A program made the position numbers and the translations under genes. 64,000 bases of DNA from Mesostigma viride (lineage: Eukaryota; Streptophyta; Mesostigmatophyceae; Mesostigmatales; Mesostigmataceae). The notes beneath the pieces were generated by a model. The model made no database searches and had not been told where the DNA came from. It worked only from the letters and a program-made list of their open reading frames with translations. The DNA lies in contig RPFO01000667.1 of assembly GCA_009746045.1 (NCBI GenBank), forward strand, positions 1,004,221 through 1,068,220, given 5' to 3'. Shown piece after piece: positions 13,301 to 22,295 of the stretch (its first letter is position 1; each line of letters begins with the position of its first letter).

Positions 13301-16300
13301 CTGCAGGCTTGACGGATACCCTCCCGTTTCCTCTTTTTGCTCAGACCTTGGCATCGTCAAGCCTGTGCTGGTGGTCTTGTGACGTCGTGGGCACTGAAGT
13401 AGCAATGCCACGCCCGTGCTGGTCGTCTCGTTGATAAGTACACACATTCTACTCTGGGCAAGGGGAAATGTCTTGGGGCACCGCCAAAGGGGAGATGCTT
13501 GGTACTACTATACTGCCAAAGTCAGAGGAAATTTCTTGGGATACCACCACCGACCACGTGTGAGTCACTAGAAACTTGTTTAGTGGACTCTCCATGTCCA
13601 CAGGGGCGAGAACCAGCATGGACTCAGCTTCTGGGGCGTAGCCGGTGCCATAACCGGAAGTGGGAAAACATAACCGGATGGGAACCCCCTTACAGGCTTG
13701 TTCCCCGAGCGCATGAACTCGTCGCCCCATAGATTAATTTTTCGTTGCTCCTAGATAGTGGGTTTAGTTTTGTGTGCTTTTGGTTACACTGTGGGTCGCC
13801 GATGAGGCAGTCACGTACGAGGAGTTCCTGTCATCTGATGCAGACACCGAATTCCCAGACACATAGGAAGTCTATTCAAGCTTATGACGTCGTAACCAGA
13901 ACGGGGGTCCATGTCCCGGTCATGGGCCGTCAGCCAGAAGTTGAGAGTTACGCCTCCACCTGACCAGTGCCCAAATTGACCAGTGGTTCAGTTGCCAGAT
14001 CATCGAAGCTGCTCACATAATCTGTGATGGCCCTTGCTTGGTTCTTTTGTGTGCACAAGATCATTGAGGCTGCTCACATCATATGTGATGGCCCTTGCTT
14101 GGTTCTTTTGTGTGCACAAGATCATTGAGGCTGCTCACATCATCTGAGATGGCCCTTGCTTGGTTCTTTTGTGTGCACAAGATCATTGAGGCTGCTCACA
14201 TCATATGTGATGGCCCTTGCTTGGTTCTTTTGTGTGCACAAGATCATTGAGGCTGCTCACATCATCTGTGACGGCCCTTGCTTGGTTCTTTTGTGTGCAC
14301 AAGATCATTGAGGCTGCTCACATCATCTGTGACGGCCCTTGCTTGGTTCTTTTGTGTGCACAAGATCATTGAGGCTGCTCACATCATATGTGACGGCCCT
14401 TGCTTGGTTCTTTTGTGTGCACAAGATCATTGAGGCTGCTCACATCATCTGAGATGGCCCTTGCTTGGTTCTTTTGTGTGCACAAGATCATTGAGGCTGC
14501 TCACATCATATGTGACGGCCCTTGCTTGGTTCTTTTGTGTGCACAAGATCATTGAGGCTGCTCACATCATCTGTGACGGCCCTTGCTTGGTTCTTTTGTG
14601 TGCACAAGATCATTGAGGCTGCTCACATCATATGTGACGGCCCTTGCTTGGTTCTTTTGTGTGCACAAGATCATTGAGGCTGCTCACATCATCTGTGATG
14701 GCCCTTGCTTGGTTCTTTTGTGTGCACAAATTTCATTTGTCCCCCAGTTACCTGCTAGCGCGCATTTGAGCTGCGCTGTCCTCGCACGGACCATTTGTTT
14801 GTCGTTCTGTGCGTGGTGTGAATGTGTGCGCAGGTACCGCTAGGGGACACTCCTCATTGCCCACTTTAATCCTCAAAACACTGTGCCCTCTGTGCAGGTA
14901 CCACTACCGCACGCTCCTAAATGCCTGCGGTCATCCTAAAACCACGCGCCCTATGCACACATATGTGTTCTATGTGCATATGTGTGCAGGTACCACTACC
15001 GCATATTGTCAGGGTCGCTGCAGCCATCAGCGTTCGAGCAAGGGCGGGTGTGGCACGTGCATGAGGAGCTGGATGTTGATGCCATGCGGGTGGGTGGGGA
15101 GACTTGGATTGTTGTAAGACTTTGATGAAGACCTTGATTAAGACGGACTTGACGAAAACTTGGTGGTGTGCTTTGGACACCATGTGGGCAACTATGAGAC
15201 CTGGGTTTGCCCCTTAGTAGTTGGTCATGGAAGCCTCGCCGGTGGGTACAGGATTATGCGGGTGTCTGTACTGTAGGACTTGGGCTTGAGCTGTTACAGT
15301 TTGTACAGTTTGCAGCGAAACTCTGTCGATCTCTATAGGGCTCTTGTCTGCCACAGCTGTGGGTCTACGATTAGCTGTTTAGCTTTAGCTTTTTAGCTTT
15401 GACAAATTCGTAGTGGATGCCATGTGGGTGGGGTAGGCTAGTCTTCAAGATTTAGTGGATGGCGTGGATGCACTGCGTGTGGGTTGAGATGTTCAAGTGA
15501 AGAGTTGGCTTGACCAAGCCCATCGACAGGTGAAGGCTTTTGGACGCCGTACAGCTGGGTATCGAACCTGAGTTTTTGGTTTCGTGGACGTGGACATGGT
15601 GGGTGGAAGAAAGATTCAGGTCTGAAAAGCATTTCCAAAGACAAGCTCCAGCTACTGTTTCGAAGGCAACCGCAATCAATATTGTTGTGCAAATTTGTTA
15701 TTGTTGTTGTTGTTGTTGTCGTCGTCCTCGTCGCCACCGTTGTCGTTGTTGTATAAAGGTCGTTCGAGGCCATGAATGCGGTAATGGTAGCCTTCATGTA
15801 AGCTCGACTTTGCCTGATTCGGGTAATGTGCGCTGGAGGCCATGCAATGGGTAGAGTTCCCCCTGCATGTCGGGGACATACCTAAGCGGTAGGAGTCTTG
15901 CGCTTAGGTTAAATGGACTGGGCTTTGGAGGCCGTGCAAGTGGGTTTGGTTATTAAGTGAATTAAGGAAGGTAAAAGTTTCTGGGGCCATACATCAGGCA
16001 GATGGGTCGAAGCTTAGGGATGGAGTAAGGTTGAATTAACTTGAAGGCATTGGGAGGGTGGTGCGGACACCCGGTTTCAAGCTCTCGTTTTGCATGTCGG
16101 TTGTGGTGGGTTGTATGGAAGTGACTGTGGAGTTTCACGTGTGCTGACTATTTCCTTCCACTCACCCCACCACATACTGTATGCCACCACACGCAAACCA
16201 CAACCCGCACCGCACACTCACCACATTTGCGTCCTCGCCCAAGCCTTTTTGCAAACCCACAAGTTCGAAAATGGTGAATACATGAATGTGATGTGCACAT

Positions 16301-19300
16301 GTTCTTTTAAATATACGAATATTTGATGCAGAGTGCGGCGGAGATTCTGCTGGGCCGGCACGACTTCAGCTCCTTCCGCGCCGTGGGTTGCCAGGTATTT
16401 TGATTTATATACTCGAATATGATGGGGTGGAGATTCATTACGTCATGGTTAGCCCTGATGTGTTTGAATGGTTCCGCGCCGAGCCACGCCTGGTATTTTA
16501 ACAGATGGAATGGAGAGGTCGCTCGTGTATGTTAGCAACAGCCTCATAACCTTGTACTATCTATTTATTTCAAGATGACCCACTATCTATCTATTTATTT
16601 CAAGATGACCCACTATCTATCTATTTATTTCAAGATGACCCACTATCTATCTATTTATTTCAAGATGACCCACTATCTATCTATTTATTTCAAGATGACC
16701 CACTATCTATCTATTTATTTCAAGATGACCCACTATCTATCTATTTATTTCAAGATGACCCACTATCCTGGGGACCTGGGCCAGTGCAGGCTTGATGGCT
16801 TGGTTCTACCCACACGGCCATGCACCCACTAAACCCTTTCACCCAATGCATCATCGCTCCCTCCGTAGTGTCAGCCGATTTCCCACCGTCCACGTGCCAA
16901 ATCCCCAGGCACAGAATCCAGACACGCAGGCAGACTGACGTGTACTCACTATTACTGGCATTCGTCACCAGCGGAGCTTGTACCCTTATTTCCCACATCG
17001 CACCCGTTTGTAGGCGTGACCGCTGCTGACCTCTCCATGATTGGCATCTTGGTTACGGTCACCATGATCTGCACCCCTCCATGTTTGGGCAGGGGCATCT
17101 TTACCCCGCTTATGTATGCGCCCACCACCCGGCACGCAACCCCGTCCACACACACACATACACACACACAGCTAGTTGATACCCAACTGACGAGTACCCA
17201 ACTCATTGGTGCTCGTTATGATTGACGTCCGTCACCGCCCACCCGCCCGCCAGGCGCGCGATCCCGTGCGCACGCTGGACGTGCTCACCGTGGCCACTGT
17301 GGCCCACTGGCCCCACTTCTGTCCGCCGCAACCGGCACCTCGACCCACGGAGGGCGGCGACGACGGCCTCGTGAAGAGCGAGCCTAGGGGGGAGGCAAGG
17401 ACTGGTAGTGCTGGTGATGCAGCAGTCAATAATGCCGGTGAGGGCCTGCTGCAGAGCGAGCCTCAACTCCGCGGGGATGCCTCTGGTGGCGACGCCGACG
17501 TCATGCATGCTGGCGCCGTAAAGGTTGCTGCTGGTGACGGGACGTTCCGTGCTCACGCGGGTGACAGTAATGCTAGCATTGGAAACCCAGGCAGATCCAG
17601 GGACAAGACAGAGGATGCTGGCAACGCGGGAGTCGGCGCGGGCGACCCCGCGGCGTTGAATGCTGTGGACGGCCTCCCCAGGCGCGGGTACAACCCTCTG
17701 CACGGCCATGGCGTGCGGGAACCAAGTCCTGACGCCGAACAACGCATGGGGCACGAGCGCCCTGTCATCACGGCGCAGGAGCATAATTCCCCGCTGGCGG
17801 TGTCCAAGCGTCGCAAGGGGGAAGCTGGCGGCCCCATCCCCGCTACTCCCCCCCGTAGCGTTGCACCCGCCCCGGGCAGCCTTGTAGGAATCAGCTCCCC
17901 AAAACACACAGCACTCGGCGGAAGTGGGGGAGCAGCTGATGCGGCTGCAAGCGCTGTGTCGGCGGCTCCCTCTCGGGAGAGGCGGGCGGGCGTGAGAACG
18001 GCGCAAGGTGACGTGCCGAGTTTCCAGGAGGCGTACCGGGAGGTGGTGGTCACGGTCAAGGCGCGCTCGTTTCTCTACCATCAGGTAAGCGGGCTGTTCA
18101 ATACTGGTACTATGGTACTTATAGTAGTAGTATAGTCCTTTTGATATCAGAGCGCCATGGTATTGTTAGTAGTACTCTGGCAAGGCGCGCTCGTTTCTCT
18201 ACGGTCAAGTAGGCGGGCTGTTCCTGTGATCACCTGCTTGTGATGTATCTGGGTGATGTGGGAGTGGCGTTCATGGATTCGACCGAAAGGCGCGCTTGTT
18301 TTTCTACCGCCAAGTAAGCGGGTTGGATAGTGAGAAGGTTGGCTGGTCAAATGTTTAAGTCCTTATGCGATCACTGTGATGTGGAAATATTAGTAGCACT
18401 CTGGCCAGGCGCAATCGTTTCTCGACCATCAGGGAAGCGTGCACGATACTCAGTACTAATTTACGGTACGGAGAGTAGCATGTGAAACCGACATGCCATT
18501 AATGGATAGCCTGGTAAGGCGGTCTGGTTCCATCAAGCGGGCAGTACTGTCGAGTAGGGCGTTATTATAACCACTGTAGATGGGGTATTCATGGATTCGG
18601 CAGACAAGGCGCGCTCATTTCTCTGCCGTCAAGGGAGCGGGAGCGCCGCGTCGCAGGAGATTCGTGATGTTGGTTTGGGAGTGTTTGTAGAAACTGGTGC
18701 ATGATGGTGGCTGGGGGAGTGATTATAGAAACTCACCAAGTATGTTGTTTTACGAGTCTCGTGCCTATATCGATGAGGATGAGGGAAACAAATAACCCAG
18801 CACTTTCCTGCCCCGCTAGGGTACGGGTGCTAGCATGTAGGCTAGTGCATAGTGCTAGCGTGTAGGCTAGTGCATAGTGCTAGCGTGTAGGCTAGGGCGT
18901 AGTGCTAGCGTGTAGGCTATTGCATGTAGGCTAGCGTGTGTGGTGACTGCTTTCACCCCTACCCTGTGTGCTTGTGGTGCAGGTGCGGCTCATAGTGGCG
19001 GTCCTCAAGGCTGTTGGCTGCGGCAAATTGGCGGTGGAGGACGGTGAGCATGTGGCCTCTATCCCATACTGGCTTCTTTTGCCCCTTTGCTCCTTGGGAG
19101 AAATGTTTTGTTGGCTGTGGAGGGCAGGCATGAGGTGGATGGCGGTGAGCGCAGGGGGGAATGTGCAGAGGGTTTCTTGGCATTGGCATGTGAGTCAGTC
19201 CTGGCAGTGGTCTTACTGTTGGCAGGTAGAGTGGCGGTGAGCGCGGGGGGGGGCATGCGCCAGGAACAAGTTGTACCAAGAGACGTGCCAGGAACATGCA

Positions 19301-19752
19301 TATCAAGAGACGTGCCAGGAACATGCATATCAATTGAATTTTATTTCCCTCACTTCAGTGCCCACAAACAGGCTTGCCTTCGATTCCTGGCCACACTTTG
19401 GTTGGGGCATGATGCAGACGATATTTGTAACTTTCCTGTGATTTTTTTCCAATGAGATTAGCATAGTACTCCGTGGCATGCCCATGCGCATGGCACGCAA
19501 GTACTTTCTTATGCCCCAGTCTCTCACGCGCCACTTTGCTGAACTAACTTTTTATGAAATCCTAATATATTTTATACTACTTGTTTCTGTGCCCATGCAG
19601 TCCGCAAGATCCTTGACGCAAAGAACAATTTAGAGATCGCTCGCCACAAGGTGGCCATGGCCCCTGCCTGTGGCCTATATTTGGCCCAGGTGAACTATGA
19701 TGAGAGCGAGGTGCTTGGTGCGGAGGAGCGGATTGACGAGATGGAATGCTAA
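1378..19752 (+). CDS. PUSL1-like: tRNA pseudouridine synthase, TruA/PUSL1-like, ten exons
   Basis: Isomerises uridine to pseudouridine in tRNA; PUSL1-type members are usually organellar. Exons: 1378-1485, 2355-2411, 6894-6971, 8400-8453, 13167-13252, 14990-15089, 16332-16394, 17254-18084, 18983-19043, 19601-19752. All junctions are GT-AG, all phases fit, and the frame is open for 529 residues to TAA. Family landmarks run in order: YLLTVEYVGTNFVGWQRQ (8-25); GSSRT then DAGVHALGNTAHLDI, with catalytic Asp56 as the first codon of exon 3; HARYAATSR; YHYRIL; EILLGRHDFSSF; PVRTL (186-190); RSFLYHQ (453-459); VRLIVAVLKAVGCGKL; APACGLYL near 500. Exon 8 adds about 235 Gly/Ala-rich residues between the PVRTL and FLYHQ strands, including two tandem copies of a roughly 26-residue unit. 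Only 1,590 of 18,375 bp are coding. Exon 2 is the smallest well-supported exon (57 nt). No targeting peptide is evident before residue 8. Confidence 0.93.
2207..2256 (+). repeat. Degraded upstream copy of exon 2 and its acceptor
   Basis: The segment GGTTGCAG/GAAGCCGTCAAG at 2219-2238 repeats the true acceptor and first codons of exon 2 (2347-2366, GGTTGCAG/GAAGCCATCAAG). Similarity continues for about 29 nt and then hits a stop. A partial copy of the acceptor side alone (TACATTCGGGATGGTTGCA) lies at 2288-2306. It is intronic and non-coding. Confidence 0.8.
2397..2740 (+). repeat. Downstream copies of the exon 2 end with donor region
   Basis: The exon 2 end GGCTCGAGTCGCACGG (2397-2412) recurs as GGCTCGATTCGAACGG at 2477, 2541 and 2605, in a 64-bp tandem unit. 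A further match, AGTCGCACGGTGGG, lies at 2723. The donor GT is lost in the three tandem copies (GGCG instead of GGTG) and kept in the last. Confidence 0.8.
3066..3705. repeat. Minisatellite, 19-20 bp unit, about 33 copies
   Basis: Tandem array of a unit built on CGTATCCCCTTAATAAACA with C/G and length variants. It lies in intron 2 of the pseudouridine synthase gene. The alternation of the AAACACG and AAAGACG variants suggests expansion in blocks of two or three units. It has no coding meaning. Confidence 0.97.
3899..5772. repeat. Minisatellite, 22-bp unit, about 85 copies
   Basis: A 1.87-kb array around the core GGTAGCATTGTTTGCCCC. Because 22 is not a multiple of 3 and the unit has no stop, several frames on both strands stay open for hundreds of codons. 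These frames are artefacts of the repeat. Single-base variants (TAGC/TCGC, CATATGG/CCTATGG) and a 4-bp CATG insertion (near 3973, 4197, 4311 and 5767) mark higher-order blocks. It lies in intron 2. Confidence 0.97.
5816..6110. repeat. CCCT tetranucleotide tract grading into CCGT and GTTC
   Basis: About 250 bp of CCCT repeats, polypyrimidine on the plus strand, with a few one-base slips. It ends in short CCGT and GTTC runs (6067-6110). It directly follows the 22-bp array in intron 2 and is open in all plus frames as low-complexity Pro/Ser/Leu. Confidence 0.97.
6278..6320 (+). repeat. Degraded copy of exon 3 start
   Basis: The segment AACGTGGGTGTGCC...GGGGCAACACC, preceded by a pyrimidine tract, mirrors the true exon 3 start GACGCGGGCGTGCA...CTGGGCAACACG at 6894. 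The AG acceptor and frame are decayed. It is about 610 bp upstream of the real exon. Confidence 0.65.
6321..6840. repeat. Degenerate repeats in the intron 2 end
   Basis: Short units with GATATCTAATAGCTCACCTG-like cores occur at about 6335, 6750, 6785 and 6815. Segments with CGCAAACT/TTTTGGGTCGCAAA recur at about 6410-6460 and 6640-6730. No gene is seen. Confidence 0.6.
6985..7115. repeat. 43-bp tandem repeat, three copies
   Basis: Three near-identical units with the core ACAGTTATGAGATATGCATT start just after the exon 3 donor in intron 3. The last copy has one extra A. Confidence 0.9.
7116..8340. other. Intron 3 body: AT-rich trinucleotide-like tracts
   Basis: Contains GATAGT/GGTAAT-type repeats (7215-7300) and TAG/TAC-rich tracts (7450-7505, 7795-7890). 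A B-box-like GTTCGAATCC sits at about 7767-7776 without a foldable tRNA around it. No gene is recognised. Confidence 0.6.
8685..8725 (+). repeat. Degraded copy of exon 4 end
   Basis: GTGTTCAAGGCGCTCAACCA/CTTCCTG repeats the true end of exon 4 (GTGCTTAAAGCGATCAACCA/CTTCCTGAGG, 8423-8453). It lies 240 bp downstream. The donor is lost. Further copies occur at 9443-9476 and 11705-11731. Confidence 0.8.
8769..9496 (-). mobile_element. Retroelement-like insertion with 16-bp flanking repeat
   Basis: AGCAGGCACTGGACAA occurs at 8769-8784 and at 9481-9496, bracketing about 700 bp and consistent with a target-site duplication. Inside, a minus-strand frame (9050 to about 8785) encodes a hydrophilic protein start (MASGTRSRTGEHTDAPSGEA onwards), cut at the left edge. 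This looks like the 5' end of a minus-strand element that has lost the rest. The family is not recognised. Confidence 0.5.
9443..9480 (+). repeat. Second degraded copy of exon 4 end with intact donor
   Basis: GGTTCTCGACGCCTTCCACC then GCTTTGTGCGG/GTAAGCA resembles the exon 4 end and donor (8423-8459). The GTAAG donor is intact, so this is a possible cryptic splice site. A third copy, CCAACCGTTTTCTGCGG/GTAAGC, lies at 11712-11734. Confidence 0.65.
9502..11628. mobile_element. Composite repeat A-B-A'-X-B' in intron 4
   Basis: A (9502-9693) and A' (10057-10248) are near-identical 192-bp direct repeats. B (9721-10060) and B' (11289-11628) are near-identical 340-bp direct repeats. X (10249-11288) is single copy. 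This reads as two head-to-tail units, one lacking X, or as an LTR-like arrangement with B as terminal repeat. B ends in CTCAGCAAAT, and A' begins at that AAAT. No reverse transcriptase, gag or transposase is recognised in X. Near-identity of the copies implies a recent event. Confidence 0.75.
11956..11985. repeat. Poly-G run
   Basis: About 28 G in 30 bases within intron 4. It could form a G-quadruplex and is likely to be unstable or prone to sequencing error. Confidence 0.95.
12647..12916. repeat. 62-70 bp tandem repeat, four copies
   Basis: Four copies of a unit starting AGCTATACACCTG and ending AAAATATATACTACTATG, with one internal deletion. It is in intron 4. Confidence 0.9.
14004..14731. 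repeat. 61-bp minisatellite, about 12 copies
   Basis: Near-perfect tandem unit beginning GATCATTGAGGCTGCTCACA and ending TTTTGTGTGCACAA, differing mainly at an ATCTGTGACGG/ATATGTGATGG/ATCTGAGATGG stretch. It occupies much of intron 5 just before the exon 6 acceptor cluster. There are no spacers, so it is not CRISPR-like. Confidence 0.97.
14827..14935 (+). repeat. Two upstream copies of the exon 6 acceptor and start
   Basis: CAG/GTACCGC at 14831-14840 and CAG/GTACCACTACCGC at 14895-14910 precede the true CAG/GTACCACTACCGC at 14987-15002. The second copy keeps 14 identical bases including the acceptor, then diverges. Both are usable-looking AG sites. Confidence 0.85.
15165..15950 (+). repeat. 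Series of degraded copies of the exon 6 end and donor
   Basis: The exon 6 end GTTGATGCCATGCGG/GTGGGTG (15075-15096) recurs in weaker form at about 15176 (ACACCATGTGGGC), 15413 (GTGGATGCCATGTGGGTGGG), 15468, 15542, 15583, 15768, 15837 and 15928. Spacing is 40-240 bp. Some copies keep GTGGGT or GTAATG as a potential donor. No other gene is seen in intron 6. Confidence 0.75.
16405..16502 (+). repeat. Degraded copy of exon 7
   Basis: This stretch mirrors 16311-16404 in order: ATATACTCGAATAT, GGTGGAGATTC, then GGTTCCGCGCCG and CTGGTATTTTAA. The true sequence has ATATACGAATAT, GGCGGAGATTC, CCTTCCGCGCCG and CAGGTATTTTGA. The whole exon plus both splice sites was copied about 97 bp downstream and has decayed, with AG to TG at the donor side. 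Confidence 0.8.
16560..16768. repeat. 30-bp minisatellite, seven copies
   Basis: Near-perfect 30-bp unit (core ATGACCCACTATCTATCTAT), in frame as a 10-residue repeat on the plus strand. It lies in intron 7, so it is presumably not translated. Confidence 0.95.
18160..18650 (+). repeat. Ladder of five copies of the exon 8 end and donor
   Basis: The exon 8 end AAGGCGCGCTCGTTTCTCTA then CCATCAG/GTAAGCGGG (18058-18094) is repeated at 18182, 18286, 18404, 18514 and 18604, with growing divergence and a period near 110 bp. The copy at 18286 keeps AAGTAAGCGGG. Other copies have the donor changed to AAGTAGG, AGGGAAG, AAGCGG and AAGGGAG. Confidence 0.9.
18818..18940. repeat. 25-bp tandem repeat, about five copies
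   Basis: Unit GCTAGCGTGTAGGCTAGTGC and ATAGT, degenerate at both ends, in intron 8. Confidence 0.9.
19108..19250 (+). repeat. Degraded copies of the exon 9 end and donor
   Basis: TTGGCTGTGGAGGGCAGGCA at about 19113 mirrors the exon 9 end TTGGCGGTGGAGGAC/GGTGAGCA (19029-19050). GTGGATGGCGGTGAGCGC (about 19134) and GTAGAGTGGCGGTGAGCGC (about 19226) repeat the donor GGTGAGC. Confidence 0.65.
19395..19504 (-). repeat. Dispersed short repeat, copy 1
   Basis: A 110-bp segment in intron 9 is the reverse complement of 22541-22661, at an estimated 80 percent identity. Shared blocks are GCATGCCACGG, CTAATCTCATT, AAAGTTACAA and CATGCCCCAACC. A third, partial copy is at 44238-44300. It has no coding capacity and is MITE- or SINE-like in size. 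Confidence 0.75.
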
Positions 19753-20014
19753 GGACAAGTTATGATCCATGTAAGGATAATTGGATTCCTGCAAGGTATT
19801 TATGGGAGAATATTAACTTCATGGTGAACTGCCAACGTAGCCTGGCTGCTTGACCTTGCGCGATGCATATGAACGCCATGCACATGGCATCACGTGCATG
19901 TGTTAGCAGAGCTACCAATGACCAATCAATCATTGTTGGAGAACTTCCATGGGGAAGCTTGCAGCGGCTCAGCTATGAGGATCCCGAACCAACACAGGAT
20001 CTCAGCCCCGCATG
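19753..20014. other. 3' flank of the pseudouridine synthase gene
   Basis: A TGTAA motif, the green-algal type of polyadenylation signal, occurs at about 19771 in CCATGTAAGG, 20 bases after the stop. Whether it is used cannot be told from sequence. Nothing else is recognised. Confidence 0.35.
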
Positions 20015-20905
20015 AATTAATTAATTAATTAAACGCGTGCTCCCGTTGGGGAGTCACGGAGCACCGAAGTGCTTTTAATCCCTGTGTGTGCACAACAGGA
20101 GAAAGGGCAGAGACCCCCAGTCTCCTTCATGCCAAATGCATGCCACAGCTGCATTCGGGCGCGCTAGCTAAACGGACACGCTAACGATCCGGCAATCTGT
20201 GGGTGCAATAAGACCCATGTGAGCATATCATAACAAGGAGCGTGGGCAAGTAATCTGATCGAAGCCAGGACGTAGCATTGCTGTACAAGGTTTAAGCTAA
20301 GGCTATGGCTGCTTGTGTACCGTGTGTTAGCGGGGCACGTGACTAGGTATGGTGGCACAGCTAGGCAAACATTCTAAGCATGGCTGCCATGGCGGCAGTG
20401 ACCAGCTAGCCTGGCTACAAGCTATTCTAGCCCGCTGGGCCGGGGCGTCCACATCTTGTGGTTAATCATCAGGTCCCGGCCCGGCCGCCCCTCCCGTACA
20501 CCTTGGGCTTCTGCGGGTCCTGCTTGTGGCGGAGGTATTCAGGCCACAGGTCACGTCGCTGCTGCTAGCTGAGCGGGGGTCAGGTCGTCATCCAGCGTCC
20601 AGGTGAGGTCGTGTAACCGCTTGCGACGAGAGAGGAACCGCTGCTTGTCCTCACGGGAGGGGAAGGTGAGCAGGACTGGTGGGGGAGCCGCCTTGTCCGG
20701 CCCGTGAGGGGGGAAGGCGGTGGCACCCACGCAGTTCTACCTCACCTACCAGGCCCATGAGGGTAAGGAGCTGGTCCTTAAGCTCGTCGGCAAGGGAGGT
20801 TGACGTCTCACCTGGCTTCTGGGGGAAACGACGCAGCACCACCGGCAGTCGCGGTGGGCGCGGTCGGTGGCCTCCCCGCATGAAAGCCAAGTGATTGACC
20901 ATGCG
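20015..20905 (-). mobile_element. Relic of an ORF1-only LINE derivative
   Basis: On the minus strand, between about 20890 and 20490, remains of the ORF1 C-terminal domain can be read in broken frames: HRLPPSRAGQGG, a PLPSRED-RRKRL segment, then LDDDLTPAQ and VYGRG. They are in the same order as in the intact copies at 50680-51013 and 52280-52576. The ATTA-repeat tail at 20015-20032 sits at its 3' end, as in the other copies. Confidence 0.65.
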
Positions 20906-21157
20906 TGGAGTTGTCTCGTTAATTGATATGTTGGGAAGCATATTGGTGTACTGGCCACAGATGGATGGGAGTGTGACCGTGGCACAGAAATTTGCATTTA
21001 TCAATGGATACAACTTTAACTCTACCTTGCCGGTGCTGAACCTTGCCTGCATGTCTTCTATCATGCAGGGAGACATGAACCAGCGCAGGCCAGAAATCGG
21101 GAGAATCTATAATAGCTAGATGCTGCATGCAGCAAGCGTCGGGGAATTAACTTATTG

Positions 21158-22264
21158 CATTCATTCATTCACTCATTCACTCATTCATTCATTCATTCAT
21201 TCATTCATTCATTCATTCATTCATTCATTCATTCATTCATTCATTCATTCATTCATTCATTCATTCATTCATTCATTCATTCATTCATTCATTCATTCAT
21301 TCATTCATTCATTCATTCATTCATTCATTCATTCATTCATTCATTCATTCATTCATTCATTCATTCATTCATTCATTCATTCATTCATTCATTCATTCAT
21401 TCATTCATTCATTCATTCATTCATTCATTCATTCCTTCCTTCATTCGTTCGTTCGTTCGTTCGTTCGTTCGTTCGTTCGTTCGTTCGTTCGTTCGTTCGT
21501 TCGTTCGTTCGTTCGTTCGTTCGTTCGTTCGTTCGTTCGTTCGTTCGTTCGTTCGTTCGTTCGTTCGTTCGTTCGTTCGTTCGTTCGTTCGTTCGTTCGT
21601 TCGTTCGTTCGTTCGTTCGTTCGTTCGTTCGTTCGTTCGTTCGTTCGTTCGTTCGTTCGTTCGTTCGTTCGTTCGTTCGTTCGTTCGTTCGTTCGTTCGT
21701 TCGTTCGTTTCGTTCGTTCGTTCGTTCGTTCGTTCGTTCGTTCGTTCGTTCGTTCGTTCGTTCGTTCGTTCGTTCGTTCGTTCGTTCGTTCGTCGTTCGT
21801 TCGTTCGTTCGTTCGTTCGTTCGTTCGTTCGTTCGTTCGTTTCGTTCGTTCGTTCGTTCGTTCGTTCGTTCGTTCGTTCGTTCGTTCGTTCGTTCGTTCG
21901 TTCGTTCGTTCGTTCGTTCGTTCGTTCGTTCGTTCGTTCGTCGTTCGTTCGTTCGTTTCGTTCGTTCGTTCGTTCGTTCGTTCGTTCGTTCGTTCGTTCG
22001 TTCGTTCGTTCGTTCGTTCGTTCGTTCGTTCGTTCGTTCGTTCGTTCGTTCGTTCGTTCGTTCGTTCGTTCGTTCGTTCGTTCGTTCGTTCGTTCGTTCG
22101 TTCGTTCGTTCGTTCGTTCGTTCGTTCGTTCGTTCGTTCGTTTCGTTCGTTCGTTCGTTCGTTCGTTCGTTCGTTCGTTTCGTTCGTTCGTTCGTTCGTT
22201 CGTTCGTTCGTTCGTTCGTTCGTTCGTTCGTTCGTTCGTTCGTTCGTTCGTTCGTTCGTTCGTT

Positions 22265-22295
<31 letters not shown>

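Noticed and set aside
14004-14731. CRISPR-like array
   Set aside because: Units of 61 bp are contiguous without spacers, and the context is a eukaryotic intron.
17203-18081. 292-codon minus-strand frame overlapping exon 8 of the pseudouridine synthase gene
   Set aside because: GC-rich antisense shadow of a coding exon; the plus-strand reading carries the family motifs and correct splice phases.
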